64,000 nucleotides of DNA from Pseudomonas sp. 6D_7.1_Bac1 (lineage in GTDB: Bacteria > Pseudomonadota > Gammaproteobacteria > Pseudomonadales > Pseudomonadaceae): NCBI RefSeq assembly GCF_025465945.1, contig NZ_JANLNW010000064.1:55344-119343 (forward strand). Direction: 5' to 3'. The translations under genes were made by a program, and so were the position numbers. Below the pieces are notes generated by a model. It saw nothing but the letters and a program-made list of their open reading frames with translations. It was not told the DNA's origin and did not search any database. Below are positions 53,939 through 63,967 of the stretch, piece after piece. The first letter of the stretch is position 1, and the number at the start of each line of letters is the position of its first letter.

Positions 53939-56900
53939 TTAGATACGTTCCATCTTCGGTAACCACACGTGAATCAGCGAGAACAGGCGATCCAGATCGA
54001 TGGGCTTGGCCAGGTAATCGTTGGAGCCTGCTTGCAGGCAGCGTTCCTGATCATCCTTCATGGCCTTGGCCGTCACCGCGATGATCGGCAACTTGCGCCA
54101 GCGCGGGTCCTTGCGGATCTCGATGGTGGCTTCAAAACCGTCCATCTCCGGCATCATCACGTCCATCAGCACCAGGTCGATGTCATCCACCTCATTGAGT
54201 TTCTCGATCGCTTCACGGCCGTTACGGCCAATAACCACGATCGCGCCCTTATGCTCCAGTGCGCTGGTGAGGGCAAAGATATTGCGCACATCATCATCCA
54301 CCAACAGCACCTTGCGGCCTTCGAAGACCTTGTCGCGGCTGCGGGCAGTCTTGAGCATCGTTTGCCGCTCATGGGACAACCGCGATTCGACTTTGTGCAG
54401 AAAGAGTGTCACTTCGTCGAGCAAGCGCTCTGGTGAACGCGCACCCTTGATGATGATCGAGCGTGAATACTTGCGCAGATCCGCCTCCTCATCACGGGTC
54501 AGGTTGCGCCCGGTGTAGACGATCACTGGCGGGAACGAGCAGATGTCTTCGGTGGACATACGCTTGAGCAAGTCATTGCCGAGCATGTCCGGCAGTTTCA
54601 GGTCGATGATCATGCAGTCGTAAAGAGTGCTGCGCAGCAGGTCCAGCGCCTCCTGGGCCAAGCCGACGGCGGTGATCTCGATATCATCGTCACCGATCAG
54701 CCGGGCAATGCTGTCGCGTTGCAGGTCATCGTCTTCCACCAGCAGCACGCGTTTGACCTTTTGCGTCAACTTGGCTTCCAGTCGCGCGAATACATCCTTG
54801 AGCTCTTCGCGAGTAGTTGGCTTGATCGCATAACCGATGGCGCCCATGTGCATGGCGGCTTCGACACGGTCCTCGACGGAAATCACGTGAACCGGGATGT
54901 GGCGGGTTTCGGCATGTTCTTTGAGGCGCTGCAACACAGTCAGCCCGGAATGGTCCGGCAGGCGCATGTCCAGCAGTATCGCGTCCGGAATGAACTGTGT
55001 GGCCAGCTCAAACCCTTCATCGGCACCGTGAGCCACCAGGCATTGATACCCCAGCTCATGGGCCAGATCGAAGAGGATGTGCGCAAAGTTCGGCTCGTCC
55101 TCCACCACCAGGATGCAACGGGTGGTGAATGGCGCGTTGCCGCGATCATCAGCGAAACGCGCAATATCCGCTTCGGCGATCAGCGCTGCAGGCGCGACAG
55201 CCTTGGGCGCAGCAACGACTGGCGCGATCTTCATTGGCTCAACTGGCTCATCACCGGGCTCGACGTACTGCTCGGGCAACACCAGCGTGAATGAGCTGCC
55301 CTGCCCCGCTTCGCTGATGAGGCTGATCGAACCGCCGAGCAACGCCGCCAGGTCACGCGAGATCGACAGGCCCAGCCCTGTGCCGCCGTAACGACGGTTG
55401 GTGGTGCCATCGACCTGGCGGAAGGCCTCGAAAATTCTGTCTTGCTGATCGTTGGCGATACCGATACCCGAGTCACGGACGATAAAGGCAATGCCGCCGC
55501 CCGGATGCTCGGTGACGGTCAGACTGACAGCGCCCTTCTCGGTGAATTTCACGGCATTCGACAGCAAGTTCTTGAGCACTTGCTCCAGACGCTGACGATC
55601 CGTGAACAGCATCAACGGCGCATTCGACTGCAGTTCGACGTTGAACGCCAGGTGCTTGTCCGCCGCCAGCGGTTCAAACGTACCGCGCACGCTATCCAGC
55701 AGACGCGCGACGCTGGTGTTTTCCGGCCGCATTTCAAGCTTGCCGGCCTCGACCTTGGAAATATCGAGAATGTCGTTAATCAGGTTCAACAAGTCGTTGC
55801 CGGCCGAGTAGATCGACTCGGCAAACTTCACCTGCTCGACACTGAGGTTTTGGTGTGGGTTCTCTGCCAGCAGCTTTGAGAGGATCAATGAACTGTTCAG
55901 CGGCGTGCGCAGTTCATGGGACATATTGGCAAGGAATTCGGACTTGTACTGGCTGGAGCGCTGCAACTCTTCAGCCCGTTCTTCCAGTTGTGCCTGAGCC
56001 TGATTCAACTCACCGTTCTTGCGATCCATTGCATCACGCTGCTCGGCCAGGATGCGTGCCTGTTCAGCGAGCTGCTCGTTGGTCTGCTCAAGCTCGACCT
56101 GCTGGGTCTCCAGGCTCGCCTGGGATTCTTTGAGAATTCGCGACTGTTCTTCCAGCTCTTCGTTGGCGGACTTCAGCTCTTCTTGTTGCACCTGAAGTTC
56201 TTCATTGAGCTGCTGGGTTTGCGCAAGTACTTCCTGCAGCCGCTGGCGATAACGCGCCGCTTCGATGGAAGTGCCAATGTTCCCGGCAATCAACTCCAGC
56301 AGTGCGATATCACGCTCGGTGAGGGCGCGCAGGAAACCCAGTTCGATCACACCGTTGACCTGATCGTCATCACGGGTCGGTACCACCAGCACGCTGCGTG
56401 GCGCACCTTCACCCAACCCGGAGCTGACTTTGAAGTAGTCGGCCGGCACTTCATCCAGGCGAATCATCCGGCCCTGTTGCGCCGCCTGGCCGGTAATCCC
56501 CTCACCACTGGAAATCGCTTGCTCGCGCGCCTCCTGCTCACGGGAGAAGCCATAAGCGGCTATGCGTTTGAGGCCGCCGTGTTCTTCCTTCACGTACATC
56601 GCGCCGACCGCGGTGCCCAGGTACTGCGCGCAGAATTGCAGAATATGGCGGCCCAGCACGTTCGGCGTCAGTTGCCCAAGCACCTGCTCCGCCAACTCGG
56701 TCTGGCCGTTGCGCAGCCAGGCTTGTTGTTCCAGGCGTTGCGCACTCTTGTGTTGCTCGGCAAGGTTGGCACTGTAACTGTTCGACAGGCTGAGCAAATC
56801 GCGCCGGCCGACGTAGGCCAACAAGCCACTGACTCCGGCAACAAACAGCAAATACAGGGAAATGCTCCAGATTGTCGTGCGGCGAACGTCTTCGCTGCGC

Positions 56901-57424
56901 GTGGTGCGCAGCTGTTGCTCCATATCGATGACATCTTCGTACTGTTTGCGAATTTCGTCGGTCAGTCGCTTGCCCTTGCCAGCTTTCACCACGGCCCGAT
57001 AATCACCGCCGCTGCGCTGCAATTCGATCAATTTCTGCGAGTACTCGTTCCACTCGACCTGCAACGCCTCGAGCCTGCGCAGGCGATCAACCTGTGGCAG
57101 ATTGTCGGCCGTCAGTTCCTGCAAGGTCTTGAGCGCGACAATGATTCTCGGTTTGGCTGTTTCGTAGGGATCGAGAAAATGCTCGTCACTGGACAACAGA
57201 AACCCCCGCATCCCGGTTTCCAGGTCGACCGTCAACTTTACCGCTTCGTTGGCGTTATTGATTACCCGGTCCGTGTGCTCGACCCACTGGATCACCGACA
57301 ACAGGTAGGTGATCAAGGAGACAAAAAACACCGCGCTGAGCACGCCCATACCTAGCGGCAAGCTGATGTTGCGGCTCAGGAGTTTGCGGAAACTTTGCTC
57401 ATCAACCGAAGACGAAGAGGTCAT
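53939..57424 (-). CDS. Hybrid histidine kinase: CHASE3 - GAF - coiled coil - HisKA/HATPase - three receivers
   Basis: 1161 residues from ATG 57424 (an earlier in-frame ATG at 57469 is possible). TM1 is about 22-44 and TM2 about 183-205, enclosing a periplasmic CHASE3-like sensor with VKLTVDLETGMRGFLLS. A GAF domain (about 245-390), a Gln/Glu-rich coiled coil (about 395-490), and HisKA with FLANMSHELRTPLN (H503) follow. The HATPase has DSGIGI and RRYGGTGLGLSIS. Receiver domains: ILLDMRLPDHSG, MIIDLKLPDMLG and LVLMDVMMPEMDG supply the three phospho-Asp sites. It heads the operon with cheR and is divergent from another response-regulator gene. Input signal unknown. Confidence 0.93.
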   Translation of the reverse strand: MTSSSSVDEQSFRKLLSRNISLPLGMGVLSAVFFVSLITYLLSVIQWVEHTDRVINNANEAVKLTVDLETGMRGFLLSSDEHFLDPYETAKPRIIVALKTLQELTADNLPQVDRLRRLEALQVEWNEYSQKLIELQRSGGDYRAVVKAGKGKRLTDEIRKQYEDVIDMEQQLRTTRSEDVRRTTIWSISLYLLFVAGVSGLLAYVGRRDLLSLSNSYSANLAEQHKSAQRLEQQAWLRNGQTELAEQVLGQLTPNVLGRHILQFCAQYLGTAVGAMYVKEEHGGLKRIAAYGFSREQEAREQAISSGEGITGQAAQQGRMIRLDEVPADYFKVSSGLGEGAPRSVLVVPTRDDDQVNGVIELGFLRALTERDIALLELIAGNIGTSIEAARYRQRLQEVLAQTQQLNEELQVQQEELKSANEELEEQSRILKESQASLETQQVELEQTNEQLAEQARILAEQRDAMDRKNGELNQAQAQLEERAEELQRSSQYKSEFLANMSHELRTPLNSSLILSKLLAENPHQNLSVEQVKFAESIYSAGNDLLNLINDILDISKVEAGKLEMRPENTSVARLLDSVRGTFEPLAADKHLAFNVELQSNAPLMLFTDRQRLEQVLKNLLSNAVKFTEKGAVSLTVTEHPGGGIAFIVRDSGIGIANDQQDRIFEAFRQVDGTTNRRYGGTGLGLSISRDLAALLGGSISLISEAGQGSSFTLVLPEQYVEPGDEPVEPMKIAPVVAAPKAVAPAALIAEADIARFADDRGNAPFTTRCILVVEDEPNFAHILFDLAHELGYQCLVAHGADEGFELATQFIPDAILLDMRLPDHSGLTVLQRLKEHAETRHIPVHVISVEDRVEAAMHMGAIGYAIKPTTREELKDVFARLEAKLTQKVKRVLLVEDDDLQRDSIARLIGDDDIEITAVGLAQEALDLLRSTLYDCMIIDLKLPDMLGNDLLKRMSTEDICSFPPVIVYTGRNLTRDEEADLRKYSRSIIIKGARSPERLLDEVTLFLHKVESRLSHERQTMLKTARSRDKVFEGRKVLLVDDDVRNIFALTSALEHKGAIVVIGRNGREAIEKLNEVDDIDLVLMDVMMPEMDGFEATIEIRKDPRWRKLPIIAVTAKAMKDDQERCLQAGSNDYLAKPIDLDRLFSLIHVWLPKMERI

Positions 57425-57604
57425 TGGATGGCCTTGGTGTACTGTTGTCGATGAGGGAGTTTGCCCCATAAACGCGTTTTGGATCCATTTATCTGACAGG
57501 CTTCCCGGCAATATCCTGCAGCGTTCTACAATGACTCAAGAAGAACGGTTCTGCTGTCGACTCCTGTACAGTTGTTCTTTGTTTACAGATTCGGGAAAAC
57601 CCTT

Positions 57605-57967
57605 ATGTCCGCCACAGCGCCCACCATCCTTGTAGTCGAAGACGACACCGTCGTGCGTATGCTGATCGTCGACGTGCTGGAAGAATTGGCGTTCAAGGTG
57701 CTGGAAGCCGACAGTGGCAAAGCAGCGCTTGCCCTGATCGAAGATAGCGCGCAAACCATCGATCTGCTGATGACCGATGTGGGATTGCCGGGGATGGATG
57801 GCCGAGAGCTGGCCACTCAGGCGCGTGTGCTGCGCCCGACGTTGCCGATTCTGTTTGCCAGTGGTTATGCCGAAAGCATTGAGGTGCCTGAACGCATGTC
57901 GGTGATTGGCAAGCCGTTCTCTATTGAACAGTTGCGCGATAAGGTCCTGAGCATGCTCACGGCTTGA
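57605..57967 (+). CDS. Single-domain response regulator
   Basis: 120 residues from ATG 57605. LVVEDDTVVRMLIVDVL has the acidic pocket, LLMTDVGLPGMDG the phospho-Asp, ILFASGYAES the switch region, and VIGKPFSIEQL the conserved Lys. No output domain. It is divergent from the large hybrid kinase (about 180 bp between starts) and is a likely partner or phosphate sink for it. Confidence 0.9.
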   Translation: MSATAPTILVVEDDTVVRMLIVDVLEELAFKVLEADSGKAALALIEDSAQTIDLLMTDVGLPGMDGRELATQARVLRPTLPILFASGYAESIEVPERMSVIGKPFSIEQLRDKVLSMLTA

Positions 57968-57969
57968 GC

Positions 57970-58848
57970 TCAGCCTTTCTTGCGAACTTCATTCAAGGTA
58001 CTCGCCACTTTCAAGTGCCGATACAACAGGGTCGACGCCCATTCCCGATCGCCCTGTTCCAGTGCTTCGATAATTTCCAGGTGTTCACGGCAGGAAGTAC
58101 GAACCCGCTCCAGGTTCGACACAGTATGAAACTCGGTAAGCCGGCGCAGGCGGTTTTGCTGCTGCACGGTTTGCAGAATGAAGCTGTTGCCTGAGGCTGC
58201 GGCGAGCAACTCATGGAATTCGGCGTTGGCTTCGAAAAAGCTCAGGCTGTCGGGAGTGCCTTCGAGCAGTGCCTGTTGCTTTTCACGGCAGCGCTGCAAG
58301 CGCTCGCGGGGTAGATTGAAAGTTGGCTCAAGCAAGCCTGCAGGCTCCAGGAGCATGCGAAAGCGATAACTTTCGAAGCGTTTTTCGGCCGAACTCAAGG
58401 TGGGCAAAAACATCCAGCCGTGTCCGTGTTTGCGCTGCATCACACCTTCGTCGGACAGACGCAGCAAGCACCGGCGCAATACCGCTTTGCTTGCGCCGTA
58501 ACGACGCAGCAGATCGCTTTCCATCACCTGATCGGGTATCGCCTGAGCCAGGCGATCATCAATCAACCGCCGATACAGTTCCTCATCCTCACCAATCGGC
58601 AGGCTGACCTTGGCCAGTTCATCGCTGAGCGGCGTATCCAGCACGCAGTAACCCTGATGGGGCAAGCGTCCGATCACGTGCTCTTGCGCCAGATAGACCA
58701 GCGCCCCGCGAATCGGCGAACGAGACACGCCAAAGCGCTCGGCCAGTTCGACCTCCTTGAGGTGACTGCCGGGTGTTAACTCGCCAGACCGGATCGCCAT
58801 GAGAATCTGCGAGGCGACTTTAGTCTGAAGTGCGGTGGGTTGGGTCAT
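57970..58848 (-). CDS. GntR-family regulator with FCD effector domain
   Basis: 292 residues. The N-terminal winged HTH (about 8-75) has LTPGSHLKEVELAERFGVSRSPIRGALVYLAQEHVIGRLPHQGYCV, a typical FadR/VanR-type pattern. The C-terminal FCD domain (about 155-285) contains FEANAEFHELLAAASGN with the metal-ligand Asp/His positions, and HLEIIEALEQGDREWAS. Such proteins bind small organic acids. It is convergent with the response-regulator gene and divergent from the glycosyltransferase gene; a second HTH-like segment (about 95-135) suggests an extended middle region. Target unknown. Confidence 0.85.
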   Translation of the reverse strand: MTQPTALQTKVASQILMAIRSGELTPGSHLKEVELAERFGVSRSPIRGALVYLAQEHVIGRLPHQGYCVLDTPLSDELAKVSLPIGEDEELYRRLIDDRLAQAIPDQVMESDLLRRYGASKAVLRRCLLRLSDEGVMQRKHGHGWMFLPTLSSAEKRFESYRFRMLLEPAGLLEPTFNLPRERLQRCREKQQALLEGTPDSLSFFEANAEFHELLAAASGNSFILQTVQQQNRLRRLTEFHTVSNLERVRTSCREHLEIIEALEQGDREWASTLLYRHLKVASTLNEVRKKG

Positions 58849-59028
58849 TGAAAAACGTCCATGGATCAGCTGCCAGACGCTAACCCATGAATTGAGAAAC
58901 TTCCAGTCAATACAAGCGCATAACGCACCGTGAGGCGATTGCCGGGCACAATCGACACCGCCAGCTGTGGTTTAATTGCGCCCCTCGTTTCTCCCCTGCC
59001 TTCTGCCTGCATCAAGGAAATCCCGCTC

Positions 59029-60324
59029 ATGAGTCAGCCCCGCGCAACCAAAGTCCTGGTTATTGGTTACGTCTGGCCCGAGCCACGCTCGTCGGCGGCC
59101 AGCGGACACGTGATGCAAATCCTTGAAACGTTTTTGCAGCAAGGCTGGGACATCACCTTCAGTAGCCCGGCCGGTGTCGGCGAACACAAGGCAGACCTGA
59201 CTGAGCTGGGTATTCGTGAAGTCGCCATCGAGCTGAACAACAGCAGTTTCGATACCTTCGTCAGCGAACTGGCACCGGATATCGTGCTGTTCGATCAGTT
59301 CATGATGGAGGAGCAGTTTGGCTGGCGGGTCGAGAAACACTGCCCTGACGCGTTGCGCGTACTTGAGACTTCTGATCTGCAGAGCTTGCGGCATGCCCGG
59401 CACCAGCGTCTCAAGGAGCGCCTGAAGGCCAGTGACGATGCCAATGACTTCAGCGGGTTGTTCGCACCGGCGTTGCGTGAAGAGTTCGAACTCATGGCCG
59501 ACACCGATCTGGCCAAGCGCGAAATTGCCGCGCTGTACCGCTGTGACCTGAACCTGATGATCTCGGAGATGGAAATCGAGTTGCTGGTGGAACAGTTCAA
59601 ACTGCCGCGCCAATTGCTGCACTGGTGTCCGCTGATGATCGAGCCGATCACACAGCCATTCACACCGTTCGAAGACCGCGCGCACTTCCTCAGCATCGGC
59701 AATTTCCGCCACGCGCCGAACTGGGATGCGGTGCTCTGGATGAAAACCACCCTCTGGCCGCTGATCCGGCAACAACTGCCCGGTGCGCAACTGCACGTTT
59801 ATGGCGCCTACACACCACCCAAGGCCACGGCACTGCACAATCCGACTCAGGGATTTCACGTGATGAACTGGGCCGAAGACGCCTTACAGGTCATGTCGGC
59901 GGCACGAATCTGCCTGGCTCCGCTGCGTTTCGGCGCCGGCATCAAGGGCAAAATTGTCGACGCAATGCTCTGCGGCACACCGAATGTCACCACGCCGATG
60001 GGCGCTGAAGCCATGCACGGACAATGGCCATGGCCGGGGGCGGTGGCTGAGTCTGCCAGTGCATTGGCCAGCGCTGCTGTGAGGCTTTATCAGGACAAAA
60101 AACAATGGTCAGCGGCTCAGGCACAAGGGGCTGACCTGCTGGCAGCACGTTACCAGCACCAGGTGCATGGTCCTGCGCTCATCGAGAAAATTGCCTACTG
60201 CCGTCAGAACCTGCTGCAGCTAAGACGTGACAACTTCACCGGTAGCATGCTTCGGCATCACCAACATAAAAGCACTCAATATATGGCTCAATGGATCGAG
60301 GCAAAAAATCGAGTCAACGCATAA
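59029..60324 (+). CDS. Glycosyltransferase (GT-B fold, GT4-like)
   Basis: 431 residues from ATG 59029, with AAGGA upstream. The N-terminal half starts KVLVIGYVWPEPRSSAASGHVMQIL, a GT-B Rossmann strand with glycine loop. The C-terminal half has FLSIGNFRHAPNWDAVLWM, HVYGAYTP, and ICLAPLRFGAGIKGKIVDAMLCGTPNVTTPMGAEAM, the donor-sugar binding region of family 4. It would transfer a sugar from a nucleotide donor to an unknown acceptor. It stands alone; 233 bp of A/T-rich non-coding sequence follow. Confidence 0.82.
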   Translation: MSQPRATKVLVIGYVWPEPRSSAASGHVMQILETFLQQGWDITFSSPAGVGEHKADLTELGIREVAIELNNSSFDTFVSELAPDIVLFDQFMMEEQFGWRVEKHCPDALRVLETSDLQSLRHARHQRLKERLKASDDANDFSGLFAPALREEFELMADTDLAKREIAALYRCDLNLMISEMEIELLVEQFKLPRQLLHWCPLMIEPITQPFTPFEDRAHFLSIGNFRHAPNWDAVLWMKTTLWPLIRQQLPGAQLHVYGAYTPPKATALHNPTQGFHVMNWAEDALQVMSAARICLAPLRFGAGIKGKIVDAMLCGTPNVTTPMGAEAMHGQWPWPGAVAESASALASAAVRLYQDKKQWSAAQAQGADLLAARYQHQVHGPALIEKIAYCRQNLLQLRRDNFTGSMLRHHQHKSTQYMAQWIEAKNRVNA

Positions 60325-60557
60325 ATTTTATCCCTGCCGCCCCAAGTAACACGCATTATTTCTTCTGCCGAACACTCATTCTTTTCTGTTTGAGCGGAAA
60401 GCAACATCAGTGCATTTAATTACTTGGAAACCTTTATCGACTTGCAACTAAACCCTCTATTGAATTACTTATAACTCACGGATGCCACTGAACACTCAGT
60501 GCACGCAATACGCCATCCGGCTTGTTATCTATTTAATATTCAGCAATGGAGTGCATC

Positions 60558-61418
60558 ATGGCGAACTCATACCCCTACAAAAAATGGATGTCCGAAACAC
60601 CTTACATTGATCGTCTGTCCATCGGCGAGATAGTTTGGCCGGGCGCCCACAACTCCGGTGTAGACCGCGACTTCTCTTATCCGCCTCATATCGCCGTCAT
60701 TTCCAACTGGGTTGTGTGTCAGGACGGCCCGTTCATCCAGCAACTCAATGAAGGCGTGCGAGCGCTCGACCTGAGGTTTCACTCCGATGAACACTGGATG
60801 GGCATCAAGAAATTCCATACGTTTCACGGTCCTGCTACAGGTCGCTCGTTGAGCGAGCTGATTAAAAGCCTGAACTATTTCCTTGATGAAAACCCGGATG
60901 AATTCATTATTCTGGATATGCACGAATTGAAGGCATTGAAAGACGGCGCTTTCGATTACAAGACATTTAATACCGTCATCATGAATGAGCTGGGGTTGCG
61001 ACTCATCCCCAAGGGAAATAAACACCTTACACTTGCAGAACTCAAAAAACTCAGCAATAAACAAAGGATCGTACTGGCAGCCGAATGGCATCCCGACTTT
61101 AACAGTCCGCTGTACTGGGGCGGTATCAGCCACGAGTGGAGCGGCACTGACATTACATCTCCTAACGAACTGAAACAGCACATCGCACGGACCTTACAAT
61201 CCCCACCATCGGGTCCTATGCCTTGGTCATTGTCGGCAACCAGTTATGGGGAGCTTGCCGGTGTGAAAAGAATATCCACAGAGCTGAATGAGTGGTTCGG
61301 CCCAACGTCTGGCTGGGCACCGAAATGCAGCATTATCAATGTCGACTTTTTTGGAGACTCTTCGCTGATCGACTACTGCCAGGAGTTGAACATGAGCAAG
61401 GGGCTAACCAAGCGCTAA
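60558..61418 (+). CDS. PI-PLC X-domain-like phosphodiesterase
   Basis: 286 residues from ATG 60558, with GGAG 6 nt upstream (an earlier ATG at 60546 includes the RBS). The PI-PLC TIM-barrel X region is clear: WPGAHNSGVD with H31, VRALDLRFHSD with D71 and R73, and KKFHTFHGP with the second catalytic His (H87 or H90). FIILDMHEL follows. The Ca2+ ligands of eukaryotic enzymes are not apparent, as in bacterial PI-PLCs. No signal peptide is seen, so export would need another route. It is more A/T-rich than its neighbours. Substrates may be inositol phospholipids or GPI-like structures; which is not known. Confidence 0.83.
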   Translation: MANSYPYKKWMSETPYIDRLSIGEIVWPGAHNSGVDRDFSYPPHIAVISNWVVCQDGPFIQQLNEGVRALDLRFHSDEHWMGIKKFHTFHGPATGRSLSELIKSLNYFLDENPDEFIILDMHELKALKDGAFDYKTFNTVIMNELGLRLIPKGNKHLTLAELKKLSNKQRIVLAAEWHPDFNSPLYWGGISHEWSGTDITSPNELKQHIARTLQSPPSGPMPWSLSATSYGELAGVKRISTELNEWFGPTSGWAPKCSIINVDFFGDSSLIDYCQELNMSKGLTKR

Positions 61419-61518
61419 CCCCGAAAAATCGAAAGTCCTCGCCTGGCGGCGCGACAGGTTGGAACTCTCTTCCTGAAAGTGCATCATCAAGGCGCGATAA
61501 TTATAAAAGCGCCTTGCC

Positions 61519-62430
61519 ATGACCCGAGCCACCCGAGTGACCGACCCGTCCTACGAGCTGATGGATGACCACAACGGTTTATCCATCATCTATCGCCAGC
61601 ATGGATTCCCCTGCCCGCTGGTGCGTTGGCATTTCCACAAGGAATACGAGCTGCACCTGATTGTCGCCAGCTCAGGCAAGGTGTTCATTGGCGACTACAT
61701 CGGCAACTTTTATCCCGAAACCCTGTTTCTGACGGGGCCCAACCTGCCCCACAACTGGATCAGCCAGGTGGCCGAAGACGAAGTGGTGCCCAAGCGCGAC
61801 ATGCTGGTGAACTTCACCGATGAGCTGTTCGACGGCGGCCATCAGGTGTTTGCCGAACTCAAGAGCCTGACGCCCCTGCTGGAACGTGCGCAGTACGGCA
61901 TCGAGTTTCGCTGTAAACAGACGATCCGCCAGGCCATGGACTTGATGCAGCGGATTGCCGACACCAAAGGCGTTACCCGCCTCGGGTACTTTTTCATCCT
62001 GCTGGAGCTGTTGGTTGCCTGCGACGACTACCAATTGCTGTCCGGGGCAACCACGCCACAGCTAGCCGACGAACATAACATCGACCGCACCAACCGTGCG
62101 GTGGATTACATCTTTGCCCACTACGCTCGCGAACTGCCACTGGAAGAAGTCGCCGAACATCTGGGCATGAAGCCGACCTATTTCTCCCGGGTCTTCAAAC
62201 AGGCCACCGGACGCTGCTTTATCGAGTTCGTCAATCGGTTGCGCATCAGCAAATCCTGCGAGTTGCTGGCCGATGGCGATAAACCGGTGACCGATGTTTG
62301 CTTTGAGTCGGGTTTCAACAATATTTCCAACTTCAACCGGCGTTTTCAGCAACTCAAAGGCATGACCCCTTCCCATTACCGTCGCCTGGCAGTGCAGCGG
62401 TTGACCGAGCAGAACCTCGGTCAAGGCTGA
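61519..62430 (+). CDS. mtlR: AraC/XylS-family activator of polyol uptake, MtlR
   Basis: 303 residues. The N-terminal cupin-like sensor (about 15-130) has FPCPLVRWHFHKEYELHLIV and FIGDYIGNFYPETLFLTGPNLPHNW. The C-terminal double HTH (about 195-295) has LPLEEVAEHLGMKPTYFSRVFKQATG and VTDVCFESGFNNISNFNRRFQQLKG. The gene immediately upstream of a polyol binding-protein gene, and its size, match MtlR of P. fluorescens, the activator of the mannitol/sorbitol/arabitol operon mtlEFGKDYZ. The regulatory site would be in the 166 bp before mtlE. Confidence 0.82.
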   Translation: MTRATRVTDPSYELMDDHNGLSIIYRQHGFPCPLVRWHFHKEYELHLIVASSGKVFIGDYIGNFYPETLFLTGPNLPHNWISQVAEDEVVPKRDMLVNFTDELFDGGHQVFAELKSLTPLLERAQYGIEFRCKQTIRQAMDLMQRIADTKGVTRLGYFFILLELLVACDDYQLLSGATTPQLADEHNIDRTNRAVDYIFAHYARELPLEEVAEHLGMKPTYFSRVFKQATGRCFIEFVNRLRISKSCELLADGDKPVTDVCFESGFNNISNFNRRFQQLKGMTPSHYRRLAVQRLTEQNLGQG

Positions 62431-62596
62431 GCCTCTACCATCAAGTGCAAAATAGTATCAGCGCCAGTGCTACCAACGATTTGTCATCGCGTGTGTTGAG
62501 GGCTGTAATTGGCCTCAGATTCTTCCTACCTCCGGAAGACACAAAAACAATAACTGTCCTTCTGTTGTCCCCCTGGGCTCAGAAGAGGAGTGCGCG

Positions 62597-63907
62597 ATGA
62601 AACCCACTGTAAAAGCTCTGCTTGCCTGCACCTGCATGACCCTCAGCGGCGTCAGTCTTGGCGCGCAAACCCTGACCATTGCCACCGTCAACAACAGCGA
62701 CATGATCCGCATGCAAAAGCTCTCGAAGACCTTCGAGGCCGAGCACCCGGAGATCAAGCTCAATTGGGTGGTGCTGGAAGAAAACGTCCTGCGTCAACGC
62801 CTGACCACTGACATTGCCACCCAGGGCGGCCAGTTCGACGTGCTGACCATCGGCATGTACGAAGCCGCACTGTGGGGCGCCAAGGGTTGGCTGGAACCGA
62901 TGAAAGATCTACCCGCCAGTTACGCCCTCGACGATGTATTCCCCTCGGTGCGTGAAGGCCTGTCGGTCAAGGGCACGCTCTACGCCTTGCCGTTCTATGC
63001 CGAAAGCTCCATGACCTATTACCGCACCGACCTGTTCAAGGACGCAGGCCTTGTCATGCCCGAGCATCCGACCTGGGAGCAAATCGGCGAATTCGCCAGC
63101 AAGCTCAACAAACCCGAGCAGGAGCAATACGGTATCTGCCTGCGCGGCAAGGCCGGTTGGGGCGAGAACATGGCGCTGATCACCACTGTCGCCAATGCCT
63201 ACGGCGCCCGCTGGTTCGATGAGAAGTGGCAGCCGGAATTCAGCGGTCCGGAGTGGAAGAATGCGCTGAGCTTCTACGTCGAGACCATGAAAAAATCCGG
63301 CCCACCGGGTGCTTCCAGCAACGGTTTCAACGAGAACCTCGCGCTGTTCAACAGCGGCAAATGCGCGATCTGGGTCGACGCCAGCGTCGCCGGCTCGTTC
63401 GTCACCGACAAAACCCAAAGCAAAGTCAGCGACCACACAGGCTTCACCTACGCCCCCCATCAAGTGACCGACAAAGGCTCGGCCTGGTTGTACTCCTGGG
63501 CGCTGGCGATCCCCACCAGCTCCAAAGCCAAGGACGCGGCGAAAACCTTCAGCACCTGGGCCACCTCCAAAGAGTACGGCGCACTGGTTGCCGAGAAGGA
63601 CGGCATCGCCAACGTGCCGCCAGGCACACGCGCCTCGACCTACAGCGAGGCCTACATGAACGCTGCACCGTTCGCCAAGATCACGCTGGAATCGCTGAAG
63701 GTTGCCGACCCGAGCAAACCGACCCTGAAGCCCGTGCCCTATATCGGCATCCAATTGGTAACCATTCCTGAGTTCCAGGCCGTTGGTACCCAGGTCGGCA
63801 AGCTGTTCTCTGCTGCGCTGATCGGCCAGACCACTGTCGATCAGGCGCTGGCGGCCGCCCAGCAGACCTCCGAACGTGAAATGAAGCGCGCGGGTTATCC
63901 CAAATAA
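62597..63907 (+). CDS. mtlE: Polyol (mannitol/sorbitol) ABC transporter substrate-binding protein MtlE
   Basis: 436 residues from ATG 62597, with GAGGAG upstream. A Sec signal peptide (about 1-23, cleavage near SLGAQT) precedes a family-1 solute-binding protein: LTIATVNNSDMIRMQKLSKTFEAEHP, QGGQFDVLTIGMYEAALWGAKGWL, and SAWLYSWALAIPTSSKAKDAA. It binds polyols in the periplasm and delivers them to permease and ATPase subunits, expected just beyond the right edge. The divergence of the binding pocket was not examined. Positioned downstream of mtlR, it is probably the first gene of the mtl operon. Confidence 0.85.
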   Translation: MKPTVKALLACTCMTLSGVSLGAQTLTIATVNNSDMIRMQKLSKTFEAEHPEIKLNWVVLEENVLRQRLTTDIATQGGQFDVLTIGMYEAALWGAKGWLEPMKDLPASYALDDVFPSVREGLSVKGTLYALPFYAESSMTYYRTDLFKDAGLVMPEHPTWEQIGEFASKLNKPEQEQYGICLRGKAGWGENMALITTVANAYGARWFDEKWQPEFSGPEWKNALSFYVETMKKSGPPGASSNGFNENLALFNSGKCAIWVDASVAGSFVTDKTQSKVSDHTGFTYAPHQVTDKGSAWLYSWALAIPTSSKAKDAAKTFSTWATSKEYGALVAEKDGIANVPPGTRASTYSEAYMNAAPFAKITLESLKVADPSKPTLKPVPYIGIQLVTIPEFQAVGTQVGKLFSAALIGQTTVDQALAAAQQTSEREMKRAGYPK

Positions 63908-63922
63908 CCCGGAGCCATTCAA

Positions 63923-63967
63923 TTGTGGCGAGGGAGTTTGCTCCCGCTGGGTCGCGAAGCGGCCCCA
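63923..63967. repeat. Pseudomonas REP-type repeat
   Basis: The sequence ttgtggcgagggagtttgct, then cccgctgggtcgcgaagcgg and cccc, matches the common intergenic REP-like repeat of fluorescent pseudomonads. The stem gggag/ctccc is at 63932-63945. It lies 16 bp after mtlE, where such repeats are often found between genes of one operon. Confidence 0.7.
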
